From assembly GCA_030667105.1 (NCBI GenBank), contig DAOUWN010000079.1, forward strand, positions 1-8,003: a stretch of DNA of 8,003 bases. The letters are read 5' to 3'. Origin of the DNA: Deltaproteobacteria bacterium. GTDB lineage: Bacteria; Desulfobacterota; Desulfobacteria; C00003060. The notes under the pieces were generated by a model. The model saw nothing but the letters and a program-made list of their open reading frames with translations. It was not told the origin of the DNA and searched no databases. The position numbers were made by a program, and so were the translations under genes. This document shows, piece by piece, positions 1-5,960 of the stretch (within the stretch, counting starts at the first letter, position 1; each line of letters starts with the position of its first letter).

Positions 1-471
1 GAAGATCCTTGTGAGTTGTTCAGTCGATGGCCGCGAATGTTCGGGTCTGTGTGGGATGATAGACCTTACATGGGGGTTTCTTTACAGGATTTGAATGAAG
101 ACCTGGCCGGATATTTCGGGGTGGAGCCTGGTGAGGGCGTGCTGATTAGTGATGTGGAGGAAGGAAGTCCGGCAAAGGAAGCAGGTTTGAAGTCGGGAGA
201 CATCTTGACACGGATAGAAGCTGAGAAAGTGGGGTCCTCAGATGATGTGCGGGACATTTTGAGGGATTACGCGTCCGGGGACGAAATTGAAGTTACGATC
301 ATTCGCTCTAAAAAGAACAGCAAAGCCAAAGTCAAGTTGAGGCAGTCTCGTTTTCAGGATGACTTGGACAGCCTGAAGGAGTTCTGGAAAAAACTTGAAA
401 AACAAAGGGATGTCTTCCAACGCGAGCTGCATCGTTTGCGCGAATGGGTGGGGGTCAATGGAGGTGCATGA
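1..471 (+). CDS. PDZ-domain protein with C-terminal coiled coil (probably 5'-partial)
   Basis: The reading frame is open from base 1, so the real start may lie outside the window. The first in-window start is a TTG at 16 (151 residues) with no convincing ribosome-binding site, which favours truncation. Numbering from that TTG, residues about 17-110 form a PDZ domain of the HtrA/DegP type: PYMGVSLQDLNEDLA opens it, GVLI at 41-44 is the carboxylate-binding loop, and SPAKEAGLKSGDIL is the classic helix-turn signature. Residues about 112-146 are charged and heptad-like (a likely coiled coil). No protease catalytic residues are visible, so the seen part is a binding module, perhaps for C-terminal peptides of envelope proteins. 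The stop lies three bases before the next start, so this gene and the YjbQ gene are very likely cotranscribed. The domain is certain; the specific role is unknown. Confidence 0.85.
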   Translation, partial: EDPCELFSRWPRMFGSVWDDRPYMGVSLQDLNEDLAGYFGVEPGEGVLISDVEEGSPAKEAGLKSGDILTRIEAEKVGSSDDVRDILRDYASGDEIEVTIIRSKKNSKAKVKLRQSRFQDDLDSLKEFWKKLEKQRDVFQRELHRLREWVGVNGGA

Positions 472-474
472 GCC

Positions 475-903
475 ATGAGCGCTACGGTTGTATATTGTGA
501 TAGCCTGGAAGTCTCCCTGGACGTCGGACCCGACATTGTGGAGATCACTGACCGGCTCGCTTCAATGGCCCGGAGGGCCGGCATAGAAAATGGTACTCTA
601 CATGCCTCTGTTATTGGCTCAACAGGGTCACTCACAACGATTGAGTATGAACCTGGTGTTGTTGAAGATCTGAAAAGGGCTATCACGCGACTCGCGCCTC
701 AGGGCATGGAGTATGAGCATGAAAAGGCGTGGCATGATGGCAATGGCCACAGCCACGTGCAGGCGGCCTTGCTGGGGCCTTCGCTTGTAATTCCAGTGCG
801 CAAGGGCGCATTGGCCCTTGGAACGTGGCAGCAGGTTGTGGTCATCAACCACGACAACCGCCCACGCCAGAGGTCGATAGAGGTCACAGTGATTGGCATG
901 TAG
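475..903 (+). CDS. YjbQ family protein (UPF0047, secondary thiamine-phosphate synthase family)
   Basis: This 142-residue protein has the usual full length of the YjbQ/UPF0047 family, which forms small beta-sandwich trimers. The family signature is clear: H82 followed by WHDGNGHSH at 86-94, then LLGPSLVIPV, GALALGTWQQ at 111-120, and an NRPRQRSIEVTVIG terminus. Family members have been reported with weak thiamine-phosphate synthase activity, hence the common database name; the physiological role is not settled. The start is an ATG preceded by GGAGGTG at 460-466, eight bases upstream, and the gene begins three bases after the stop of the PDZ gene, implying translational linkage. It has no signal peptide and should be cytoplasmic. 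Assignment to the family is firm; the enzymatic role is only inferred from the family. Confidence 0.93.
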   Translation: MSATVVYCDSLEVSLDVGPDIVEITDRLASMARRAGIENGTLHASVIGSTGSLTTIEYEPGVVEDLKRAITRLAPQGMEYEHEKAWHDGNGHSHVQAALLGPSLVIPVRKGALALGTWQQVVVINHDNRPRQRSIEVTVIGM

Positions 904-1016
904 CTTGCAGACTTATCATCTGATTCATCGACAGGGTGCCCTTCCCCTTTTGGGACTGTGTGAGGCGAGAGACCGCACGGGCAGAGGAAACGGGATCTTT
1001 GTTTTCGGATTGTTAG

Positions 1017-1913
1017 ATGCCTTCTTCAAAGCATAAAGTGGATCCGGCAGTGCCGTTGAGGAACCAACCTCCTGAGATAATTCAGGGGGCGTCAATCTCT
1101 ACCCGAAAGGTTCAAACCCTTACCAATATCCTTCGTCTCCTTGAAAAGGAGAAGGCCATATCAGTGTGGTTAGACTCGGGCAAGGATCGGAACCCGGAAC
1201 TATTTGCTATCCTGGCAGATGAACTCTCCGATTCTGAGAGGAAAGCCCTGACACAGGTTACCGACGTCGTTGTTCACACCCGGGAAAATCTGGCAAAAAG
1301 GGTTGCGGAGCTTGAGAAAGAAAACAAGCACCTGAGGTCTTTGAGCCTCACGGACGGACTCACTGACCTTTACAATTATCGTTTTTTTGCCAAACAGCTT
1401 GAGGTTGAGATGGCTCGAACCAGACGGACGGGCCAGCCTTGCTCGCTCATGATGACAGACTTGGATGACTTTAAGCTCTTGAACGATACTCTGGGCCATG
1501 ATGAGGGAAACAAATACCTGGTGAAGGTATCGGAAGTAATAGGCGAAAAGCTGAGGCCGACGGACATCCTGTGCCGATATGGAGGCGATGAATTCGCGGT
1601 GATTATGCCGGCTACCACTCTGTTTGACGCCCTGCGTATCGCTCAAAGGCTGAGGGAGTCGGTTGTCATGATACCGCCAAAGCTGGACAACCCCTTTTCT
1701 GTCAGTATAGGACTGGCAGAGTATGATCCATCTGGCGGACAAGAAATGAGTGTTTTTGTTAACATGGCCGACAAGGCACTTTACAGGGCCAAGAAAGGCG
1801 GCAAGAACAGGGTTTGTTACGAAGGAAAGCTCCCGGAAATCGGCATAGTGGCGCCTGTGACTCAGGACGAGAGAGCCATTCTCCTTAAGAGGGATGACAA
1901 GAAGGGACGCTAA
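1017..1913 (+). CDS. GGDEF-domain diguanylate cyclase
   Basis: This 298-residue protein should make cyclic di-GMP from two GTP. Residues 1-85 are helical with no recognised sensor domain, about 86-110 form a short coiled coil (a likely dimerisation linker), and about 110-270 are the GGDEF domain. Visible motifs are LTDGLTDLYNYRFF (111-124), the metal/substrate motif TDLDDFKLLNDTLGHDEG (147-164), the active-site GGDEF at 189-193, and ADKALYRAKKGGKNRV near the end. An RPTD at 180-183 lies five residues before GGDEF. This is exactly where the inhibitory I-site RxxD sits, so allosteric product inhibition is expected. There is no transmembrane segment, so it is probably cytosolic. The 113-bp leader holds no clear terminator, and the ribosome-binding site (GGA at 1007-1009) is weak. 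The odd-looking final 30 residues are basic and lack a known domain. Confidence 0.93.
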   Translation: MPSSKHKVDPAVPLRNQPPEIIQGASISTRKVQTLTNILRLLEKEKAISVWLDSGKDRNPELFAILADELSDSERKALTQVTDVVVHTRENLAKRVAELEKENKHLRSLSLTDGLTDLYNYRFFAKQLEVEMARTRRTGQPCSLMMTDLDDFKLLNDTLGHDEGNKYLVKVSEVIGEKLRPTDILCRYGGDEFAVIMPATTLFDALRIAQRLRESVVMIPPKLDNPFSVSIGLAEYDPSGGQEMSVFVNMADKALYRAKKGGKNRVCYEGKLPEIGIVAPVTQDERAILLKRDDKKGR

Positions 1914-1943
1914 ACAACAAAGTCAACTCAGAAAGGTCGAGCA

Positions 1944-2726
1944 TTGCCAATGCAGTCAAAAGAGCCTGTTATCACCTCTATTGCAAGCGGAAAAGGAGGT
2001 GTGGGAAAGACATTCATTACTGCCAACCTTGCCGCTTGCCTTGTGAGGGAGGGAAGAAAAGTCCTTGTGGTGGACTGTGATTTGGGCCTTGCCAATTTGG
2101 ATATCCTCCTGGGGATCACGACTATGTTTACACTGCAAGATGTGGTTTTCGGAGACCAGACTATTCAAGATGTGATCACTTCCACCAAGGCGGGGTTTGA
2201 CCTGCTTCCAGCCAGTTCCGGCGTCAAGGAGATGGGCCAACTGCTTTACGAGAAGATCCAGATGATCAAGAGCGCTCTTGGCTCCGTTTTTCCAAATTAT
2301 GATGAGGTCCTTTTAGATACTGGCGCAGGGATCTCGGAGGTCGTGCTTCAGTTCAATTTATTTGCCCCCAGGAATATCATTGTGCTGAACAGAGAGCCGA
2401 CCAGTGTGACAGATGCCTATGCAGTCATCAAGGTCATGCACCAGCGCTTTGACAGGACATCCTTTGGGATCATCGTCAATTCAGCAAGGGACGAAAAGGA
2501 AGCGGATCGGCTTTTCGGCCATATTGATACGGTCTGCAGGGACTTCCTGGGCATTTCCTTGCACTATCTCGGCCACGTTGTCAGCGACGAGGCAGTCCCC
2601 CGGTCTATTGTGAACCAGAAGGTCTTGGTACAGACCCACCCGAACTCCAGGGTTGGAATGAATTGCTTCAACATTGCCAGAGCCGCTTCCAACTGGAAGC
2701 CGCAAGCCATGGCCACAGAGGCATAG
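1944..2726 (+). CDS. MinD/FlhG-type P-loop ATPase (MinD/ParA family)
   Basis: This 260-residue protein is a deviant-Walker ATPase of the kind that positions division septa, flagella or other polar structures. Numbering from TTG 1944, SGKGGVGKT at 15-23 is the deviant Walker A with signature lysine K17, DCDLGLANLD at 44-53 is Walker A', and VLLDTGAG at 122-129 is Walker B. The string NREPTSVTDAYAVIKVM is typical of FlhG/YlxH-like members. The start is ambiguous: AGAAAGG at 1930-1936 is well spaced for TTG 1944, while ATG 1950 is 13 bases away. It lacks both the DQA-type N-terminal helix of FlhG proteins that bind FlhF or FleQ and a recognisable amphipathic MinD membrane helix at the C terminus, so partner and location are unclear. 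No flhF, fliA or minC/minE gene is adjacent. It follows the diguanylate cyclase by 30 bases, suggesting coexpression. Confidence 0.9.
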   Translation: MPMQSKEPVITSIASGKGGVGKTFITANLAACLVREGRKVLVVDCDLGLANLDILLGITTMFTLQDVVFGDQTIQDVITSTKAGFDLLPASSGVKEMGQLLYEKIQMIKSALGSVFPNYDEVLLDTGAGISEVVLQFNLFAPRNIIVLNREPTSVTDAYAVIKVMHQRFDRTSFGIIVNSARDEKEADRLFGHIDTVCRDFLGISLHYLGHVVSDEAVPRSIVNQKVLVQTHPNSRVGMNCFNIARAASNWKPQAMATEA

Positions 2727-2780
2727 GCACTAAGTTATTTTTGCACCGGATGGACTGTGGAAGGTTTACTGAAAAAAATG

Positions 2781-2811
2781 AACATCGAACATCGAACGTC
2801 CAACATCGAAC
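2781..2811. repeat. Tandem heptamer array, AACATCG units
   Basis: Four 7-bp units occupy 2781-2808 (AACATCG, AACATCG, AACGTCC, AACATCG) followed by a partial AAC. The array lies in the gap between the ATPase gene and the lytic transglycosylase gene. In one frame it reads NEHRTSNVQHRTE, a peptide-like string I recognise from spurious reading frames across intergenic repeats of environmental deltaproteobacterial genomes; that recognition is from memory and untested here. No gene function is implied. Confidence 0.75.
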
Positions 2812-2886
2812 TGAGATGCCAAAATGTGAAGGTGTTTTTGCGCGAGCCCTTAGAGTGCGACACAAGGATTCTTGCCTGAGTCACTT

Positions 2887-3984
2887 ATGCGTGCATTACT
2901 CTTTTCTTCACGACTGACTGTTTTGCTTCTGGCCCTCACTTTCCTTATGGTGGCGCCTCCGTCTTCTGCCTTCCCTGCCGAAGAAGGCGCTTATCTTGTC
3001 TTTCATAATTTCTCCCCTCCAGAATCCCTAACCCTGTGCGGTGAGCCAATGCCCCTTAAAAGCAGCCGCGTTTGGGAAATGCTTGACCGTGAATTTACCA
3101 TAACTGTCTGGGACCGAGCCCAAGTGTTCATGTGGCTTAAGCGGTCAGGACGTTATTTCCCATACGTGGAAAGGAGGCTGGCTGAGGAGGGCATGCCTGA
3201 CGACCTGAAGTACCTTGCGGTGGCTGAGAGTTCTCTTCTCACGCATGCCCGATCCAGCGACGGCGCCAGGGGACCATGGCAGTTAATGACCCCTACTGCC
3301 CGATCCAATGGCATTCGCAAGGACCACACAATGGACGAACGGCTGGACTTCGAGCAGGCTACTGAGGTGGCCCTTAAGTACCTTAGGCGGCTTAAGGATA
3401 AGTTCGGCACCTGGACACTGGCGTTAGCCGCATACAATTGCGGAGAAGGATCTCTGCAAAGAGAAATGAAGCATCAGGGAGTCACTGACTACTACAGGCT
3501 CAACCTGCCCCTTGAGACCGAGCGATTCATGTTCCGCATTGCGGCTATCAAGATTGTTATGGACAACCCGATGCGCTATGGATACAGCCTGCCAGAAGAG
3601 ATCTACAGCCCTATCGAGTGCGATACCGTGTCGGTCAACATCCAGGTTCCTCTCCACGTAACGGATGTTGCCCAAGCCCTTGGCACGGACTTTAAAGTTC
3701 TCAGAGAACTCAATCACCAGATTTGCGGCTATTATCTACCCACCGGCTCTTACACAATTAAGGTTCCGTCCGGGCAGGGTTCCAAGATGGCCGATGTGCT
3801 GAATGATCTCACCAAAGTCGCTTCCCGTCGCATGCAAGATGATTCCTATTACGTGGTTCGGAGGGGCGACACCTTGAACCATATTGCCAGCCGAAAAAAG
3901 GTCACTGTGGCGAAGCTGAAAAAACTCAACAGCATCCAAGGTTCTCTGATCATGGTGGGGCAAAGGCTCCGGCTGAGGCCTTAG
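2887..3984 (+). CDS. Secreted MltD-like lytic transglycosylase with C-terminal LysM domain
   Basis: This 365-residue enzyme should cleave the MurNAc-GlcNAc bond of peptidoglycan with 1,6-anhydro product formation. From ATG 2887, residues 1-28 are a signal peptide (MRALLFSS, then a leucine-rich core, ending PPSSA). About 55-235 are an SLT domain of the MltD kind: PDDLKYLAVAESSL carries the catalytic glutamate E114, followed by GARGPWQLMTPTA and ALAAYNCGEG (about 180-188). A linker with a degenerate LysM-like stretch follows, then a clear LysM at about 322-364 (YYVVRRGDTLNHIA to GQRLRLRP) that binds the glycan. TTG 2872 is an alternative start but sits only three bases after AAGGA and would put extra polar residues before the signal peptide, so ATG 2887 is preferred. 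No lipobox cysteine is seen, so it is probably periplasmic and soluble rather than a lipoprotein. Family assignment is firm. Confidence 0.93.
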   Translation: MRALLFSSRLTVLLLALTFLMVAPPSSAFPAEEGAYLVFHNFSPPESLTLCGEPMPLKSSRVWEMLDREFTITVWDRAQVFMWLKRSGRYFPYVERRLAEEGMPDDLKYLAVAESSLLTHARSSDGARGPWQLMTPTARSNGIRKDHTMDERLDFEQATEVALKYLRRLKDKFGTWTLALAAYNCGEGSLQREMKHQGVTDYYRLNLPLETERFMFRIAAIKIVMDNPMRYGYSLPEEIYSPIECDTVSVNIQVPLHVTDVAQALGTDFKVLRELNHQICGYYLPTGSYTIKVPSGQGSKMADVLNDLTKVASRRMQDDSYYVVRRGDTLNHIASRKKVTVAKLKKLNSIQGSLIMVGQRLRLRP

Positions 3985-4029
3985 GAGCTGCCATAACCCT
4001 GAAATTCCCGAAAAAAGGAGGTAGTTACA

Positions 4030-4302
4030 ATGAAGAGGACTTCTGTTCTTGCTCTGGTTCTGATGATTCTGGTGTGCGTCGCCAGTATTGAAGACTTGTG
4101 GGCTTCCGGCGGGGTTTTGCTCAAAACAGAAGACACTGGACGATACGAAATTGTAATACTGCGGACTTCGAATGTCGGTTCGGCTGGCCATAACGAGGTG
4201 ATTCTTCTGGACAGAGACACGGGTCGAACCTGGACCTTGAAAAGCGAAAACCTTGCTGAAGGCTGGGTCCTGATGCTCAGAGTGAACAAACCAGCAGACT
4301 AA
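4030..4302 (+). CDS. Small exported hypothetical protein
   Basis: I do not recognise this 90-residue protein. It has one of the best ribosome-binding sites in the window (AAAGGAGGT at 4014-4022, seven bases before ATG). Residues 1-28 look like a signal peptide: MKRT, a hydrophobic core of about 15 residues, then a likely cleavage near LWAS/GG. The mature part of about 62 residues is predicted beta-rich, with EIVILRTSN, NEVILLDRDTGRTWTL and GWVLMLRV strands. The DRDTGRTWTL pattern resembles small periplasmic proteins with a single beta-meander. A cysteine at residue 16 is not in a canonical lipobox. The gene follows the lytic transglycosylase by 45 bases and could be cotranscribed with it. It ends tail to tail with the minus-strand gene, three bases away. 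Coding status is well supported by start signal and signal peptide. Confidence 0.8.
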   Translation: MKRTSVLALVLMILVCVASIEDLWASGGVLLKTEDTGRYEIVILRTSNVGSAGHNEVILLDRDTGRTWTLKSENLAEGWVLMLRVNKPAD

Positions 4303-4327
4303 GGTTCATTCCAGGAGCCCATGAACC
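4303..4327. repeat. Perfect 7-bp inverted repeat at a convergent gene junction
   Basis: GGTTCAT at 4303-4309 and ATGAACC at 4321-4327 are exact reverse complements separated by 11 bases. The hairpin sits exactly between the stop of the exported-protein gene (+) and the last codons of the kinase remnant (-). It has no T-tract on either side, so it is not a classical intrinsic terminator, but it could slow or stabilise transcript ends in both directions. Confidence 0.45.
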
Positions 4328-4752
4328 GCTGCCAGCAGTTCTTCTCGTTCGAATGGTTTGATCAATGTTACCTGCGCCCCAAGTTTCTTGGCCAGATCAA
4401 GATATTGATAGGGATTAGCCAGGATGAAATCGACCTTTTTCCCCTCAACAGCCGGATAGATTTGGTCAAAAGCGAGCGGAACAATCGTGAAGGAACAGCC
4501 GGGGATCTCCTGCGTCAGATACTCGGCAGTTGCCTGCCATTTCTTTAGGCAGCGTTCGGTTCCGCGCTTGGCCAGCACGCCGATCTTGACTGATTTTGCA
4601 GCATCCTGAGATCCGGATGCTGTTCCAAGAAAAATCAGCAATGCGCCCAATCCTAAAATACCCGTAAGGATTGCGCGGAACACGATTTTCTGGAAATCCC
4701 ACATAGACTCTATCTGACCTTTTAGGAGCATTGGCCCGCCCTGGCGCGACAT
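4306..4752 (-). CDS. Chimeric remnant: PhnD-like sensor domain start joined to a receiver-domain tail
   Basis: This 148-residue open frame is probably what remains of a hybrid histidine kinase. Numbering from ATG 4752, about 22-46 are a membrane anchor or signal segment (FRAILTGILGLGALLIFLG). About 53-118 match the first lobe of a PhnD/SsuA-type periplasmic binding domain: KSVKIGVLAKRGTERCLKKW, then YLTQEIPG, and KKVDFILANPYQY. A full domain needs about 250 residues. The last 30 residues (YLDLAKKLGA, then LIKPFEREELLAAVHGLLE) look instead like the end of a receiver domain, with the conserved KPF beta-5 lysine motif. No PAS, HisKA or HATPase part exists between them. Alternative starts are 4731 and 4704; the 4704 ATG places the hydrophobic segment closest to the N terminus. 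A weak promoter candidate is a TTGCAT/TATTAC pair (17-bp spacer) at 4776-4804 on the minus strand. The frame is open, but a functional product is doubtful. Confidence 0.65.
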   Translation of the reverse strand: MSRQGGPMLLKGQIESMWDFQKIVFRAILTGILGLGALLIFLGTASGSQDAAKSVKIGVLAKRGTERCLKKWQATAEYLTQEIPGCSFTIVPLAFDQIYPAVEGKKVDFILANPYQYLDLAKKLGAQVTLIKPFEREELLAAVHGLLE

Positions 4753-4877
4753 GTCTGTAATGTGCTGCTATCGTTGTAATACTTTGGAAATGTTAACCAT
4801 GCAACTTACGAGAGCATCATCTTTAATGCATTCAGAAATGAACAAAGAGGTTTTGTAACCCGGCTGGTTGGAGATCG

Positions 4878-5273
4878 TCACTTAATCTTTATCGAGATAA
4901 TCTTCTCATAACTTCGGAAATCCTTATCTGTAGTAAAGATCGGAGCATCAATTCTTTTTGCAACAGCACATATAAGGAAATCAATATGAGAGCCTTGAAT
5001 TCCTCTTTTCCTGCATTGGTTGCACAATTCAGCAGCCACTTCGTAATCAGTATCTTGAATGGGAGTGTTTTCAAAACAGGAGAGTTTTTCTTTTAGTTTC
5101 CTGAATTTGCGTAGATCACTATAACCAGATAGAATTTCCTGTCAAATAGGACCAACGATGAGAGCCCTTTGGTCCTTGATAAGAGACTCAAGTTGGTCTA
5201 TTTCATGTTTATACTCTTCATTGCGGGTGCGTAAAGCATAGGACCAAATGGGAGTATCAACAAGGACTTTCAC
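4878..5273 (-). pseudogene. vapC: VapC-like PIN-domain toxin, interrupted by an in-frame TGA
   Basis: Read from GTG 5273, this is a PIN-domain ribonuclease of 131 residues, the normal VapC length, broken once. It starts MKVLVDTPIWSYALRTR, whose D6 is the first catalytic acid. Codon 44 (5142-5144) is TGA, exactly before QEILSG (E47, second acid); homologues I know read GPIRQEILSG here. After the stop the frame continues intact: SHIDFLICAVAKR (D98), FTTDKDF (D116) and a natural TGA end at 4878-4880. All four acidic metal ligands are therefore still encoded. A CGA arginine codon turned to TGA by one C-to-T change in a CpG would explain it. Selenocysteine is formally possible but makes no sense in this position. 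VapC toxins cut tRNA or rRNA; this copy should be inactive unless the stop is read through. The segment is AT-richer than its neighbours, as expected of acquired toxin-antitoxin modules. Confidence 0.85.
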
Positions 5274-5467
5274 CTATTTCTTCCTTTCTTGTAATCAAAG
5301 TCAGGATCTGGTTAAATCTTTCCGAAAATATTTATTATTTCCAATTGCTTGTGTTTGCTGATCAGTTCTTTTAGTGCCAAGTTAACAGTATCTTTTTTGG
5401 TTTTTAAACCGCTTATTTTCAAGGCTTCGTGTAATAGTTTCTGGTCTATAGCTAGGTTAGTGGGCAT
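5270..5467 (-). pseudogene. vapB: VapB-like antitoxin, shortened by an in-frame TAA
   Basis: From ATG 5467, with AAGGAGG six bases upstream (5474-5480), the frame reads MPTNLAIDQKLLHEALKISG and LKTKKDTVNLALKELI, a ribbon-helix-helix type antitoxin N terminus of the VapB/DUF2191 kind. It stops at TAA 5312-5314 after 51 residues (GKI). Beyond the TAA the same frame continues with PDPDFDYKKGRNR and ends in a TGA at 5270-5272 that overlaps the toxin's GTG as GTGA. Homologues I know end with a DPDxDYKKxR tail, so this looks like a 65-residue protein that lost its last 14 residues to a nonsense change. That tail normally occupies the toxin groove, so neutralisation should be lost while DNA binding may survive. 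A natural 51-residue form is the alternative reading; the fossil GTGA overlap argues against it. Confidence 0.78.
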
Positions 5468-5487
5468 ATCAAACCTCCTTCTTTATT

Positions 5488-5509
5488 TTACACAATCTAT
5501 TACACAATC
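5488..5509. promoter_or_regulatory. Direct-repeat operator candidate over the -10 box
   Basis: Two exact copies of TTACACAATC lie at 5488-5497 and 5500-5509, a 12-bp period (GATTGTGTAA on the minus strand). The first copy covers the -10 box and the second lies in the spacer. Ribbon-helix-helix antitoxins bind short repeated sites about one DNA turn apart, so this is the expected autoregulatory operator. Binding itself is inferred. Confidence 0.5.
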
Positions 5510-5522
5510 CGACGTGTGTCAA
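5494..5522 (-). promoter_or_regulatory. Sigma-70 promoter of the toxin-antitoxin pair
   Basis: On the minus strand, a consensus -35 TTGACA (5517-5522) and a -10 TAGATT (5494-5499) are separated by exactly 17 bases. They lie about 27 bases before the antitoxin start and upstream of its AAGGAGG. Position, spacing and direction all fit a vegetative promoter for the antitoxin-toxin operon. The -10 matches consensus at four of six bases. Confidence 0.65.
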
Positions 5523-5690
5523 AGGCTAATGTTTGGGAGGGAATGAGTTGATTCCCAGCAAGAAGTATACAAGAAACCGGGCCTCTTTCGAATCGGGAAG
5601 GGATTTCGGGGAGTAGCGTACCGTGACGGCTTATTGCTGCGCCTGTTGAGGCATAAATCCAAGCCTCAACGGCTCCCTGATGATCCTTTT
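5523..5690. other. Gene-free spacer between the CheD remnant and the toxin-antitoxin promoter
   Basis: No supported gene is found here. The half nearest the CheD stop could be a decayed CheD C terminus shifted in frame. The half nearest the toxin-antitoxin promoter shows no family resemblance. The junction between decayed CheD and the toxin-antitoxin module probably lies here. Confidence 0.4.
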
Positions 5691-5927
5691 TTAAGGCTTC
5701 TCCCTCTTGAACAAGATCGGCACGCCCGTACTGCAAAACATGAAAGGTTTGCTTTCTGCCTTATCGGAATTACTGGGTTCGGGGAGCAAGTAATGAAGAA
5801 GTCCCCGCACTTTGGCCATGGCATCGTAGACAGTCACGCCGATACACGAACCCAGCGAGTGGGTGACAATCATCACTTCCTGGTCATCACTGACCTTCAT
5901 GTCGGCTATGCCTACAACAAGATCCAA
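5691..5927 (-). pseudogene. cheD: Truncated CheD-like chemoreceptor glutamine deamidase
   Basis: CheD deamidates glutamines of chemoreceptors and helps CheC in chemotaxis adaptation. From TTG 5927 (AAGGGGG just upstream) 78 residues remain, about half the usual 155-165. They open with LVVGIADMKVS, typical of deltaproteobacterial CheD, and keep the catalytic set: T22, C28 in HSLGSCIGVTVYD, and H45 in GLLHYLLP. FMFCSTGVPILF follows, where homologues usually have DTG. The frame then ends at TAA after KREKP. The lost half would carry the KxAGGA-type motif. Another frame downstream (AVEAWIYASTGAAI, to about 5620) might hold decayed remains, but I cannot align it convincingly. No cheA, cheW, cheC or receptor gene is nearby. 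The gene starts 33 bases after the stop of the zinc-ribbon gene and may share its transcript. I regard it as a pseudogene; a short functional form seems unlikely. Confidence 0.75.
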
Positions 5928-5960
5928 TGCGCTGCCCCCTTGTTTTGGTCTATTTCTCCT

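Noticed and set aside
904..1016. Possible c-di-GMP riboswitch before the diguanylate cyclase
   Set aside because: GCACGGGCAGAGGAAAC faintly recalls the GEMM core, but the paired stems and the conserved ACGCAAAGCC-type segment are absent.
1200..1742. A 180-residue open frame on the minus strand
   Set aside because: It is antisense to the clearly coding GGDEF gene, has no family resemblance and no start signal.
2781..2811. CRISPR or protein-coding reading of the heptamer repeat
   Set aside because: Units are 7 bp with no spacers, and the peptide-like reading has no start signal or family support.
4070..4080. Lipoprotein signal in the small exported protein
   Set aside because: The residues before the cysteine (ILV) do not fit a lipobox, which needs a small residue at -1.
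5142..5144. TGA as a selenocysteine codon in the PIN toxin
   Set aside because: The position is not catalytic in PIN domains and no obvious SECIS hairpin follows; a nonsense mutation is simpler.
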